From Diphasiastrum complanatum (lineage: Eukaryota; Streptophyta; Lycopodiopsida; Lycopodiales; Lycopodiaceae), in assembly GCA_029204225.1 (NCBI GenBank), contig CM055095.1, positions 43,332,862 to 43,396,861 on the forward strand: a stretch of 64,000 nt of DNA, in the 5' to 3' direction. The notes under the pieces were generated by a model. That model worked only from the letters and a program-made list of their open reading frames with translations, did not search any database and was not told where the DNA came from. Below are positions 21,423 through 46,101 of the stretch, one piece after another (within the stretch, counting starts at the first letter, position 1; each line of letters starts with the position of its first letter). The position numbers were made by a program, and so were the translations under genes.

Positions 21423-24400
21423 ATGAATTCTATGATATGTGGATCTGTATTGTACCTTTGATATAATTGGATCATATAAGAGAGATTTTTACTTATTTTG
21501 CAAAAAAGAACCATGGATGACAATTTGGTGTATGAGTGTTTTGGGAACATGGATGTGGAAGCTATATATCCACCATCTAATGAAGTAAATGTCAACAAAG
21601 TGGATTTGAGGACCTTACTAAGATCTACCATGACCTCCATGCATGTAAGTTTGCACATCTACCAAATTATGATTGATCAAATCGATATTGAACAAGCTAT
21701 GTGCGACACTTTGAATCAAGGCAAGATACTCAAAGACAAAACCATTCAAGAGTCTGGTATAGGGTGAAATTATTTCTGAATTTTCTTTAAAAAGTGACCT
21801 TTAGTGTCGTAACTTAACCAGTTCTTGTACATTTGAGTCTACATGTGACTTTAGAATACATTCCTCCACTAAAAAACGGTAGGTTCATTATACAAAAAAC
21901 AACCATAAAACAAGAAGGTTAAAAACAAATGTCATCAATACGTCTTTTTGCATGGCTTAGCTTATGTAATATTGGAAAAGTACCAAAAGAAACCTATCTT
22001 TGCACCTATTCAAATTCATAAGAGAACAAATCGAAAAAAAAAAAAAAAAAAAGTTTCATAAATAAATAGCATAAATAATAGCCATCAAATTACCTTTTCA
22101 ATGTTGAAATGAACAAGTACTAGAGAAATATGTAAACTATCCAAAAGGAAGTGCACCAAGAGCAAACAAACATGATCAACTTCAACAAGTTTAGTATTTA
22201 TGTTATGTTATCATTAAACATCTTAATGTGTATTTTGTAAGCCAACAAAACTCAAGATATAAGGCACTTTTCAATTCCTGAAGTTTCACATGAAATTTCT
22301 TTTGATTTGTTACTAAAAAAGTCTTTAATGTGGTTTCCAAGAACTTGGTATCTTCCAAATTAACTTTATTGTAGTGTAGCAAATTTTTATGTTTAGGTAA
22401 GTATAGGTTAGTTATTTTCTTTTGTTGTATGATAACTATTGAGAAACTTTACTACTATAATAGCAACAAAATCATTTAAAATTGAGGTACAATTAACATG
22501 AACAATTACATCCTTTAAGTTTATCTAGGAAGCAATAATTTAACCACTGAGAAAGGTTTGCAAGAGTACTTTTACAGGCAATAAACAAAGTTCTCTAGAA
22601 ACTATATGAGATTTTCACACAACACACAAAAAATGAAGACTTGGGTAGCAAAGAAGCTTAATAAAAAAGCCTAGATGATTTTTTATAATATGCTTACTAG
22701 AAAGGAGAAAGGAGCATATGTTGTATGTTCCTAGTGGAGCATTGACTTCAATCAACAACATTTCCAAATACAATTTTTGCAAACAAAGAAAAAATTATTG
22801 AAGTCCTTGTAAGAACCACCCACACAAGTTATGACAAAAGACAAGAATTGTCAAAGATTTGATATTACTAAAAGTTGGGGGGTCGGGTAGGATGGGGTGG
22901 GTATCCCCTACCACAAAAGGGCGGCTGTCTAAGGGGAATTCCTAAAAAAAATGTGCCTTCCCCCACCTTATGCTATAAGCGCAAGGCTTTACTTTGTAGG
23001 TTATTATTTTTTTTGTAAAGGCATTATGTTGACGTAAACAACAAATGACTAATGGCTGCTAAGCACATGCACCTTCCACATGAACATTTTGACATAGGAC
23101 TTTTTAAATGTCGATCTCTCATCCGTTGTTAACATGAGAGTTTGGTGGAAGTTGGAAAGCAGATGTAAAGTTTTTTCTTTTAATGACTCCAAAATCCAAA
23201 GAAAACATGGGCTGAGACCCTTGCTGGTCATCTCCTATGGTAGGGTCTTTTCCCCAAGGGCAGGAGCTGATGGCAAATCCCTGACCATGACAGAAGTCCC
23301 AAGATCTTGGTCCTCATCCTTAATTTTTTTAATGGAATTTTGTATAAAGATGAACCTTCCGACTGATGTGGACAGCCAATGAGATAATACAGCTATGTGC
23401 TAAAGAGAGCATATAGCACATGCACCTTCCAACAAAAAGTCCTTGTGCTATGTGGTAGTAGTATGTCATTGGCTGTCTTCGTCAAAATCAATTGGGTATC
23501 CACAGGTGAGTTTTGGTGGAAGGTTTTAGTTTTAGTTTTTGGCATGTAAAAGGGAATTGTGCAATTAAAATAAGAAGGAAAAACTCAAAAGGGCTACAAG
23601 AATTGACCCTTTTCAAAAGTCATGTCAATTTTGAGATTTTTGTTTCTTAGCAAAACCAAAAAATTGACTATGTGAATAAATGTCTACCAATCCATTGTCT
23701 ATTGTGTGTATCTTCCTTCAGTCACAGAATGTGATTCCAAATGACTTGAGTCACCCTAAACCTTACAAATTTGTGTGCCTTTTACATATGAAACTTTGAA
23801 CACTATAAATACCATTTTCCAGCAAACAGCATGCACTATATTGGCTTACCAAGATGAAATGATTTTGGGTCAATAGAAATTTCAAAATCTTAAGTGATGC
23901 AAAGTTAAAACAGCCTGATTTTACATTCAAACTGAACAGAAAAATCTACTGATCTTTTTCTTTTAATGACTCCAAAATCCAAAGACATTTACTTACAGCC
24001 CTCCACAAAACTATGACCCTGGATTGCAATAAACAAAGAAGCAGGAATTTGTTAACCATTATTTCTGCTCAATTCTAATGTAAGGTCAAACTTACAAAAA
24101 TAATGTCTAGTGCCATCAAAAAAGCTACAACTAAGATCTTCAACCAGACCAAGAATCTCAGGCATATATGGACAGATCATCACGATGCTACTTGAGACGA
24201 AGTGTTGTAGATATGGTGGTCAATAATGTCATTTGCTAGCTTAAATATGCTCTATGGACAAAACATATATTTTTACAAGGTGTGAGATAAATTCCACAAA
24301 TGAAGACTGTACAAGTTACTAACAAAGCGAAGGAATATCAGCACTAAGGAAACTATAATTCTAAGCAAATTTGATAGGCGGTGCTAAAGTTCTTTCAAAT

Positions 24401-25005
24401 CAAAGCATTCCATATACCGCAAATCTGACCTAGCACCCAGATCATCACAAATTATAGTACACAAGGGAATCATTGTACAAACAGTTTAAAAGTCTGCACT
24501 CCACAGCTGGGTCAAGAAAATGACAATGTAACTATACAGCACCTTAAAACTCAGCCTTAAATATGCAATAGTTAAATTTGAATTTAATCTATTCACTACC
24601 AGTAAAACAAGGACAGAAATAACCTTGGAAACAACAAGCGCTCAAGCTACTGCAAAATATTTTCATTTCCAATATGTGGCAATTGTGAGAATAAGTAGAA
24701 CAATATGAAAATGAGATATGTACATGATCAACCAGAAAAAATCATGCACCAACTTGGCACATTATTTGTTCTATCTTGTAAATCCTGTTCATTTCAGCAT
24801 TCAAGAATTGGTGGTATGCAATCAATCATGTATAGGCAGGAATCTGCGTCCATCTAGGCATTAAGCAATCACATGCCTGCGAATGAAGAGTGAGGTAGCC
24901 ATGCAGTCACTAAGCCAAGAAAACATTCACCCCAGAAATAGAAAATTAGATATCTCCTGCCAACAAAACTGAATTGACCAAGTAAGTGCTTGTACAACAG
25001 TCTGC
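21423..25005. other. AT-rich stretch downstream of RABD, no recognised gene
   Basis: No coding region is supported. A poly-A run is near 22037. A direct repeat of about 34 bp containing CTTTTAATGACTCCAAAATC occurs near 23173 and 23955, and GCACATGCACCTTCCA occurs near 23063 and 23411. The last few hundred bases (24700-25005) probably include the 3' UTR of RABD, though no clear polyadenylation signal was fixed. Confidence 0.4.
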
Positions 25006-34462
<9,457 letters not shown>

Positions 34463-34980
34463 GGTGAAAGCTGCAAATTCCTGTCAAAGTCGAGTAAAAC
34501 TGCTTGATGCTCTCCAATCCCCTGCTCAGCACCAGATCCCGATCTGTTCAAAGGCCGCTATACCGTTTCCTTATTCAATAACGTTGCACTGAAACTTCAG
34601 GCGTTGAGAGAAGGTTGATGCCCCTCTTGCCCGCCAATAACCTGAAAAAATGAATGCAGCCTGCAATCCCGCAGAGGGATTATGTCAGATCTGGAAGAAA
34701 GCAGGCGCGAGGAGCAATTGCTGTCGATTACGAAAGCCGAGGGCGATGCGAGCATGGTAGATCTGGTCGTAGGAGGAGGATCGCACGAGGATCGTGAAAA
34801 AATGAGAAAGCCAAAAGGAAGGAATGAACGATCGTGGCACCTCAACCAACACGACGACGCCAAAAGTGGCATACCACTGCCTCTGTACTCGACGCCTCAT
34901 GTGAACAACATCTCGATAGCATCCGGCCACAGCCACGCTGTCACATACTTGAGTGCTCTATTGGGAACCCCTCAGCCTTG
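34463..34980 (-). promoter_or_regulatory. 5' UTR and promoter region of RABD
   Basis: This stretch lies directly upstream of the RABD ATG (34462) and is richer in G+C and CpG than the surroundings. On the gene strand an acceptor-like TTTGACAG|G lies about 20 bases before the ATG, so a 5' UTR intron is possible. No convincing TATA box was fixed. An open plus-strand frame (34682-34981) overlaps this region and is discussed in the findings. Confidence 0.45.
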
Positions 34981-36499
34981 ATTTTTTTTTCCTTCTAAGA
35001 AAACGTCATGCAATTTTGACATGACCTCTTAACTTAAGCAAGATCTATGTCAATCAATCAGGGAGTCGTAATGGGCTAAGCCACATCTGGCTACCAAAGA
35101 TCTACGAAATGACACATGGAACACAATAAATCAAACTATTGTTGAGTGTATTATCATGTGGTTGTTATTAGTTACATATATGATTGCAGAATACCCAATT
35201 TAATCTAGATGTCACTCACCCAATTTAACTACGTAAGATATATAGGTAAAGGAGGGCGATGGTGTGCAAGTATGCATTATGATGTCTATTTTAACCAACT
35301 AAAGAATGCTAGATGTCGCTCGCTTGCTCAGTCTAACTAGGTAAGATGTAGGTAAGGAGCTGGTCTAGCTTGCCACACTTCCAGACAAACAATTCATTAA
35401 GACCTGTGAATTTTTTAAGCTTTGTCGTGGTAGTAGTCAGCTATTGTGACAATTTGCTAACAGTTGAGGGTGGGGTGTCACTCCTAAGTGAGTTTGAGTA
35501 TAAAAATAGGTTTTTTTTTAATTTTTAATTCTTCTAAAATGCAATATTTGTTTCCTTTTGATTTTTTGATGATTTGAATGCCTTGTCACATAACGTAATG
35601 TAAAGCTTATCTTGATGTGTCGGCCACCTTGTCTTAATATGCAACAAAGAAGGTGTTTTTTTTTTGTTAACTAGCTAGTAGGTCTAGATGTCCACGTATA
35701 TTGTGATTATGCTACATAATGTTGCATCAATGAGTCATGTTGGACATTTAGAGCCTTATAGTTTGAAGTTGCTAGTCTTGGATTTTAATGTATATTGTTA
35801 TTATTATATATAGATTGTTGCATCGATGTGTCATGTTGGTTGACGTATCGTTACATCGAATCATGAGTTAAATCCGCTCATGTAAATAAGGACATACAAC
35901 ATAAAAATATCATAGTATTATGACATAACAAGTGATCTTGTCCTTTTGCTAAGATACCATTTTTATTAAGTTTAGATGTATTTTCATGCATCTAACAATT
36001 GGTCTCCTAACAAAACAATATTTTATCAAATTTTGTTTGGGTTATAACAATTAATGGCCATATTTCATGGTGCATAGTTTGACTCCATAATAAAGTGAGC
36101 TTTTGTATTCAAAGTTGATTTGGCAAAATTGTTTTGCACATAGCTTTTCAAAAATGTAACAAGTTGTACATAGTGCTCTAATTGCCAACACAATTTATAT
36201 ATTGCTTGTTTGCACGGTAAGTTAGCAATTTTGTCAAATTCATCTAAACAAGATTTTTGGTGTCAAGTAGTTAGCTTTCAAGTTTTGTTTCCTTCCAATA
36301 ATAGTAAACCAATCATATGTGTTATACGCACAAGTGTATATAGGACACGACATCCAAAGATCCAAAAGACAAAGAAGTTGTCCAATATCTAGCGTGTATT
36401 CAACCTAGTAGTGTTAAAAAATATTTATCAAGCAAGAGAATCTATTGTTATAGTATAAAATCTTGTTAGATAGCAAAAAGAAGACTAAACATGACATGA
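34981..36499. other. AT-rich intergenic stretch, no recognised gene
   Basis: All frames are short. Two loosely similar phrases around 35150-35350 (CTAGATGTC...CTCACCCAATTTAACTA and CTAGATGTCGC...) suggest an old local duplication. Nothing else was recognised. Confidence 0.35.
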
Positions 36500-37790
36500 G
36501 GTAATGCTTCAATCCATCTTGTATTTGATTTTGATTATCCATATGCAATCAACTACATTTCTACTGATAGGCAGTTCGACAATAGTCCAAGTTTGATTCT
36601 TAAAGAGAAGTGAATATTTTCTACCCATGTCTTCTTTCCATAGATCGGAATCGGGCTGACTAAGTGTTCTTCAACAATAGTCAGCTCTCGAATAAAATAA
36701 CGTGCAGATTCTTTGATATACCTTGTAGGTGCTCTGTGCTCTCTTGTCGATCTTCTGGGAGATAAGCGAAATTGATCGTTTTGTTGCTACTGAGCTACAA
36801 CATCTTCTTCTGATTCATTGTTAATAAGTTGTTCGTCTAATGTAGACGAGTTTGGATTTTTCACAAAATTAGTCGAGTTGGGAACATAAATGTTTGATAG
36901 TTCAGTATTGTCTGACAACTCGGTTTTATGAGCTTTGCCCTTACCTTTGAGGTCGATAAACTGATCTTCGATAAAGATGATATCGCGACTGGTGAATATC
37001 TTCAATTTGACAGGACATACAACTTATAAGCTTTATTTGAAGTGGTATAACCAATGAAAATAGATTTGATATTGTCGAGCTTCTTTCTTATATCTTGAGG
37101 TATCTGCGCATAAGTGATACATCCAAACACGTGTAAATTTGATAGTGATGGTTTTGAGCCTGTCCAAACTTCATAAGATGTTTTGTCTGAGAAGCTTTTA
37201 GTCAAACATATATTCTAGATATGAGTTGCAGTGGAAGCAGCTTCATCCCATAAGAATTTCGGAAGTGTCGCATGAGCAAGCATACACTTGGCCCTCGACT
37301 AAGATTTGATTCTCTTTCGGCAAGTCCATTCGACTCAGGCGAATAGGAGGTAATAAACTATTGTTCAATGTCATTGTTGAGACAATGCTCCTTGAATTCG
37401 GTTGAAATGTACTTTCCCCCATTGTCATACCTCATTGCTTTGATTCTTTTGCCAGTTTCCAATTCTGCACGCTCCTTAAATTGTCAAAAGATTTTGAAAG
37501 TTTCCAACTTCTATTATAAAATAAACAAATGTTCTTCTTGAATATTCGTCAATGAAGGTAATGAAATATTTTGCATCAAGCAATGATGGATTTTGCATTG
37601 GACCACATATATCTGAGTGAACAACATCTAGAACATCTTTTGTTGCTGACTCGATCTAAATAGAATCCTAGTTTGTTTTTTGACAATGTAGCTATGACAG
37701 ACAGGGAGGTCATCTTTATTGGTTGGATAGTCGAGATCAAGTACCTGCGCCTCCTGTAGATCCGTTGATATACCACTGGTTACTAAATCA
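36500..37790 (-). pseudogene. Copia A-like relic: integrase and start of RT
   Basis: Reading in several frames gives a decayed pre-integrase region, 'HTDICG'-type sequence in shifted frame near 37610, 'MRYDNGGKYISTEFKEHCLN' near 37430, 'SPESNGLAERE' near 37330, then 'YEVWTGSKPSLSNLHVFGC', 'AYKLYVLSN' and 'FTSRDIIFIEDQFIDLK'. The segment ends with the RT start 'WIIKIKYKMD' near 36500. The order and wording follow copia A closely ('HIRVFGCIAFAQIPEDLRRK', 'NRDVISVEDQFLDHK'). Both ends are abrupt: RT stops at 36500 and the sequence upstream of the pre-integrase region is replaced at 37790. Confidence 0.85.
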
Positions 37791-39650
37791 GGTCTCCACC
37801 CATGGCCCGCACCTGTAACAAGATGCCCTCACGTCCAAGCATATCCAACTGTCCAATAAGTCCTGAAAGCTGATCCCCATCCATTTCCCATGCTCCAAGC
37901 ACAAGAGTCTACCAAGAATTCAATGAATGAATGTACGCAAAACTCACCATAGGCTATACCTGAGTACATCGCCCATCTCCCGAACATACTGATGATGATT
38001 TGCCTCTCCTACATCCCATGTAGGCTCAACTTCCCATGCTTGATGTCAACTCTGATTTGACCAGTACATAGGCCTCCCACCTAGGAGCCTATCTCACCAC
38101 ACCTGATGCACAAGCTGAAGAACATCATCCATACATCAAATGACATGTCATACCTGAGCAACTGTAGCATCTGTCTGAGTGCCACCCCAATGGACTCATC
38201 ATCCACATATTATGCTCACCTGATGTCTTCCAACCTGGTCACCATCCTACTAGACAAGTCGAACTCCAAAGCATCACCTACTCCACCTGGCTCCTAGCAT
38301 CTGCTCGCTCTCCCTGGCTATGTGCCACCCGACACCATGCCAACGCAAGCCTATCCCTGAGTTGCCGCTCACGGGATACCGAGACTAATGTCTCCCTGAT
38401 CGTACTGAGGTATATGGCTCTAAATGACTCCTCTAAGCTTCCCCATGATCTCACCACCTGAGAATCTACACCATGGAAATTCCAACACCTGGGCCAAGCC
38501 TAGACTCCTGCAAATACATCCAAATGCATGAAAGCTATAGATAGCTTATCCCCGCCCATGATGGTAGATGTCTCTCCATCGATGCCAATGCCAATGATTG
38601 GCCCCTTACTATAATGCCAACCTGTACTTCCAAATGAGCACACCATGAAGTCCTCGCCATCAGTGTCTCTTGCAGTAGATCACTAGCAAAGCACCCATCA
38701 TGGTGCTTGCCCTCTGATCACACGCCGTGAGATCTCCATTAGCTCTCCAACCTAGAGCTGGCTCCCAAAGCTTCATGCTTTGCCCATTTGCGTTTGGAGT
38801 GTCCTGATTCCATCATGAATTACTCCTGTAAGTCCTGACCATCCAAAGACTCAAGTCTAATCTGAAATAGTTGCCACATGATGATCATCCCATGTCATCC
38901 TGCAGTGCTATCCCTACCAGGTATCCCAATGCCATCTCTGCTCACAAAGATCTAAGCATCTACCTTGTAATGCCCACTTGTATTCTCCCAAGCTAGCTCC
39001 AAGCTGCTCCTGTGAATGGTTTCAAACCACTCCTTGAGAATACATTGAGATGTGAACTCCAAAGCCACCATCAAGTCCTCACATGACTGTGCATGCCAAT
39101 ATCCCTCCAAGTGAACCTGTGAGATCTTCCATGGCCCAAACCAAATGATCTGCACCCTACTATCACTAGAATCTGCATCCCTGATGCAATCATGATACGG
39201 CAAATTGACTTGACTTACCCAGAATAGGTAGTTTAAGTGTATCTCTTCGATGACAAACCTGATACACTGCTCCACAATTAAAATGGCTTGATCGAAATTG
39301 ACTTACCGACTGCAAAACTACAAAATCATCACACTCAACACTCACCAAGAGCATCCAAAGTGTGATTATTGACTCGTTTTTCATCATCTACATGTCCCAC
39401 ACACAGCTTGTCCAATGCAAGTCCGCTATCTTGTCCAATGGCTTCCACCTCGCACTTCCATCACCTGTGACTGCCAATATGTGTGTACCTCCAAGCTAGC
39501 CCATATATTTCTCCGAAAGAAAATTTTTTCAAGCTACAGATGCGTGTGTCAATGCAGCTATCACCTAAATCGATAATGCCACTGCCGATCATGCCTATGA
39601 GAGCGTTCATCCCCCCGACCATCTCTCCTTTGCTTCCTTCTTAGCTTTTC
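37791..39650. other. Unassigned C-rich stretch
   Basis: The plus strand is rich in CATC, ACC and CTCC, with few long frames. Two overlapping minus-strand stretches (38952-39275, 39190-39387) are open but unrecognised. It may be the internal part of the element whose LTR is at 40414-40860. Confidence 0.3.
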
Positions 39651-40398
39651 TCCTAGGGTTTTGATGTCTGCTGAATTCTTATCCAGCTTGTTGTTTAATC
39701 CATGACACACCACGGCCTCTTGCCAACATTCTTACCCTGCTAGGGCGCCCCTCTACAGCCTTTCACAGATCTGAAAATGTCCTCCTACAAGGAAAGATCC
39801 ATAATTTTTCAGTTCTAAACCCTAGCTAAAAAAAGAAAGAAGATTTCTGGGCATTTGTAAATCTCTTTATGAGATTTCTTCTTGCAGCTCTCTGTTAGTC
39901 TGAGATTGCCCTACCTCAAGCTTTCCAATGCAACTTACAGCACGTTAATTGGTGCGGTATTGCTTTCGAACAGACTGATTTCCTAATAAATCTACCAACA
40001 CCCCAGGAAACCAAAAATCTCCAAAATTTTCTCAGTTTTTCACCTAGTCTAGCCCTGTAAATTGCTATGGCTCTCTGTCACTGTCTTTGCAAACCCATGC
40101 AAGTCTCGTTGTGCCAAACGATTGTCCATATAGTGAATTATGAGGCCACCATTGATGATTTCTCCGAAACCATTGAAACTGCAAGTTTCTCCATGAATTC
40201 TCCCTGGACTCTACCTACGACGATCGTTTTGATCTTCCTCGAAGCTCCGATCGAAGGAACTTTGATGTCTCTAGCCATCCGGACTGCCGATACCCCATAT
40301 GGAGTCCTCTCTCCTGAGATGCTATGAGTGTTATTTCTCTTGGTGAAAGATGCTATCCCATAGCTTCACCGGATCGTGCATTCTTGCATCACCCAGAC
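39650..40398 (-). repeat. Retroelement leader shared with copia C
   Basis: This stretch lies between an LTR/primer site and an unassigned interior. Phrases CTAGGGCGCCC, GTCCTCCTACAAGGA and AAACCCTAGC occur in the same order and spacing as at 56975-57075 in the leader of copia C, also just inside a primer site. The two elements are therefore related. Confidence 0.6.
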
Positions 40399-40860
40399 GC
40401 TATGATACCGAGTTGAAATTCTGATAGAATCTAGTGCAATATGTAGATCACATCACACAATCACCATAGCCACTCCTCACAAGCTCTCAAAGATGGCACA
40501 GCAAAAGTTATTAGATTACAAAGAAACATTGTACATATAGCAAAGCCCCAAACTGCATGGGCTCAACAGGTGTCACTAAACTGGCCTACCACCTGCCAAA
40601 CTAGAGTTAGGCCCAATATGGCCACATCTACTGACAAACCCAAGACATGCCCCTAAGTATAGCATAATGAACTCAAAAATATAATTTACAGGCTAATTTC
40701 TTCCTACGTGTGGCTACTTGGCTAACCCAAGTAGCCGTAGTGCCCGATCAATGTATCCTAACGGGTCACGTCCCGATCACAACCATATACAGTAAACCAA
40801 ATAAATTGTACAGTAATTACATCATCACATTTAGAGCTTATACTAATGAATCATATCACA
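40399..40860 (-). repeat. Degraded primer site and LTR of a copia C-related element
   Basis: The minus strand at 40399-40410 reads CGGTATCATAGC, a degraded tRNA-Met primer match. The LTR is inferred as 40414-40860: it starts TGTGATATG on the element strand and ends AATTTCA. Its outer end lies about 15 bases from a fragment of copia RT, so it may have inserted there. No second LTR was found. Confidence 0.5.
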
Positions 40861-40875
40861 ACTTGATTTCTAACC

Positions 40876-40931
40876 GATAATGTTGTTGAAAAGCAATGTG
40901 TCGTCCACATACAAAGTGATAATAATAAAAG
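40876..40931 (-). pseudogene. Copia RT fragment with YVDD box
   Basis: The minus strand reads 'FIIITLYVDDTLLFNNI', almost identical to copia A at about 9460-9505. Both sides are replaced by other repeats, so only about 18 codons of the RT active site survive. Confidence 0.85.
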
Positions 40932-40935
40932 ATTG

Positions 40936-41310
40936 GAATCTGAAGCCCTCTTTGGCATTTGTCCCCACCCCATTGGATAGTACACCTAGTGGCCTCCATA
41001 AGAGAGTGGGGGAGTGGTGCATTCAAAGCCCTTTTCCAAAACTAGAAGATGCCATTTTTGTCAAAAGCTAGGGAGGCCATTCAAAGCTTCCCCTTTTGTA
41101 CACCACCCTAGAAGTCCCAAATGTCAATAAATAGTGGGTGTACCTCCCAAGTTTTTAGCCTTCAAGATATTTTGGCATTTATTATCCAAATTTGGGTGAG
41201 GCCTTTTATCAAGCCCTATTTTTTTATAGGTGGCCTTCATTTTCTTTGTGGTACCCTTGTTATTGGCCTTTCTTTGAATTTTCAAAGGGCATGGCCATTT
41301 CAGGGTTAGT
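40936..41310. repeat. Dispersed repeat, copy 2
   Basis: Same orientation and phrase order as 18553-18960, with small indels. It abuts the RT fragment on its left and an LTR-like unit at 41340 on its right. Confidence 0.85.
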
Positions 41311-41339
41311 AATTATATAATTGGCCATGACTAGAATAT

Positions 41340-41621
41340 TGTTATATCCATATATCAATAGAAATTGGATTTATCAATAGGGAAGTTTAGACCTTGCATG
41401 ATTGCATGCACAGGGTGGTCTTGAGTCTATATAACTAGTGGGAACTCACCCAGCTACTCCACCATTATTTTGGTGATTCATTGCCAGGTCCTCTCTCTCT
41501 ACTCTTGGTGATTCATTGTCAGGTCCTCTACTCTTGCTTCCTATTCCTTGGCTTGGGGCTGAAGCTTCTGGATATTGATCAGTTGGTTGGGTGGTTTCTC
41601 CATAGTGTGCTTTCCCTTACA
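41340..41621 (+). repeat. LTR (282 bp) of a plus-strand retroelement
   Basis: It starts TGTTATATCC and ends CCCTTACA, followed after one base by TGGTAATAGAGCAAGG (41623-41638), a tRNA-Met-like primer site. Inside, a phrase TTGGTGATTCATTG(C/T)CAGGTCC is tandemly duplicated (about 41470-41530). Only one LTR is visible. Confidence 0.6.
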
Positions 41622-42429
41622 TTGGTAATAGAGCAAGGCTTACGAAGATCATAGAACTTGGAGTGGTGTTGCTTTTTGGCGAAATTGTGGTGTTCTCATC
41701 TAGGTATTCTCATCCAGGTCGAGAACAAGTTTCTAAGTGGGTGTATTCTCCCGGGTTCCATTTGCACGTCGCTAAGAGCCGTTTCTCTCAAAAAAAATTT
41801 GGGTTTTAGGAAAGATTGTCCTTGAAAGCCAGTTTGTGATGCTTTTTTGGAGCTTTTTCTTGTGTAACTCAAATCTTATGTAGATTTGAATTTTTCAGAA
41901 AGTGTACTTTCATTTTAGGGATCATTAATGATGAGATTAATGATGCATGTCAACTCTTTCCATGATTTACAATTCTAGGCTATGTTTTCGGTCAAAAATT
42001 GCTTGATTTTCATGGTTTTTGGCTAAAAATTGAAAATAAGAGCTAAAATCTAGCAAAATCAGATCATTAGCTAAAAATCATCATTTTTGTTAATTTTTTC
42101 AGTTGGATAGTAGGATGTTGTGAAACACCTTGTAGATATTTTCTAAAAGTTGAATCAAAGTCTTATGAAGCTATGTCTGAAGTTAGAGCCAAGAATTCCA
42201 TGAATTGAGCTTGTAGAAGGTCGAAAAAAGCCAAAAAAAAAAAAATAGTCTTTTTTAATGTTTTTGGGGGGTGGATTGCTCTCATCTATAACGGGATTAT
42301 GCCAGAAAATTTTACAGCTTGTTTAGGACTCCTCTTGACCTATCCAACAAGCTATTAGATCTATCAATTGATGGTCGGGGGCTTATGCTCCGTCTCCATC
42401 AAGTTTGAAGCCAAAATTCCTTACGACAC

Positions 42430-42760
42430 TCAATGACATGAACCATCGGAATAATATGTGAGATCAACAAATGGAAGTTCTTTTGGACCAGATCAAATTG
42501 TTGTCTTCACGGAATCTCAATTTTTAAGCAGAGATCTATTTGGAGGAGAAGAAGGAGAAGAAATCGGAAGTCGTGGAGGACTGGCTCGTTAAGTGGAGCA
42601 GTTACTTTAGCTTGCATGGATTCCCATATGAGAAGAAAATTAAAAGTGTCATGCTATTTTTAAGCGGCAAGGCATCGTCGTGGTGGCGGGATTATTGAAG
42701 ACTCAAGTAAGGTCAAAGGAGAAGCAAAGAAGTGTTGTTCAAGTTTAATTTACTTTTTCT
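42430..42760 (+). pseudogene. Gypsy-type gag fragment
   Basis: The plus strand reads 'MEVLLDQIKLLSSRN', a stop, 'KKEKKSEVVEDWLVKWSSYF', 'LHGFPYEKKIKSVMLFLSGK' and 'ASSWWRDY' before further stops. The W...Y..L......K....MLFL.G.A..WW pattern is a retrotransposon gag capsid core. It follows the LTR and primer site at 41340-41640, so both probably belong to one broken element. The similarity ends abruptly near 42760. Confidence 0.65.
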
Positions 42761-45194
<2,434 letters not shown>

Positions 45195-46091
45195 TGATGT
45201 GAATGGCAGTCGCATAAAACACGGCAATTCAGATGGATTTTAGATATGATTGCTGGTCATTGCCAGCTGTATCATTCCTACAGTCCTCCAGAATGTAGAC
45301 AGACATTGATGTACTATGTTAACAGATTAATGTAGCATTCAACAAAATTCAAACCAAGGTGCGGAATTTTATGAACAAGTGAATCAGACACAAGAATAAC
45401 AGCAGACTAATTTACATTCAAGATCAGACAAGATAAGAGTGAAATATGTGCAACAGCTTCAAAATCATCTACTGATTCTTCAAGCACTGCATGTAGATTC
45501 ACGTAGTGCGTTGGCGTGAGAGAAATACAGTTCTCCCACGAGTAATGTCTCGCTTACTAGCGGACTTGTGGATCTACAGATCCTATGCATAATCGTCTCG
45601 CACGTAGACAGACGCGTTTTCATCTTCTTGCTTACTAGCATTAGACTACTTCACGTGTGTGTATCATCAATAAAGTATATAGTCACGTCATGTAACTTCT
45701 AAATTAGAGTGATTAAACATCTACAACTAATCACGAATTACAAGAGTGACAGATTAGCCACAACCTAGAGTGTATCTGTTGACGTCATGCTATCAGATCA
45801 TGTATCTGTACTTCTGGGTACTTGCATGATCTCGTTGGTCCTTTTTGGAGCGTGAGGGCAGGAAAAGGTGTCGCGACATTTTTCGTGTCGCTTCGAGTTG
45901 TTTGACTTTCTTGTCGTCTGACTTTCTCTCGTTGTACAGTGAAAAATTCTCTTTCGCAAATTTTTCGTGTTCGCGTCTTTTCGTCAGGGTCTTCGCAAAC
46001 ATTTTCGCTTCGTGTCTTTTGACTTTCACGTTCACGAACATCTTCGTCAGGCAGAGGGCTGAAAGCTAGCAAAGCTTTGGTAATAGAAACA
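45195..46091 (-). repeat. Copia B 3' LTR
   Basis: It starts TGATGTGAATGG on the plus strand and ends TAATAGAAACA, giving TGTTTC...CATCA ends on the element strand. The purine-rich tract at 46092-46114 (minus GAGAGGGAGCTG plus A-rich tail) adjoins it, as a plus-strand primer should. Confidence 0.9.
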
Positions 46092-46101
46092 TTTCATTTT
46101 T

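Noticed and set aside
38952-39387. Minus-strand open stretches as a host gene
   Set aside because: No recognisable domain, overlapping frames, and location between retroelement pieces.
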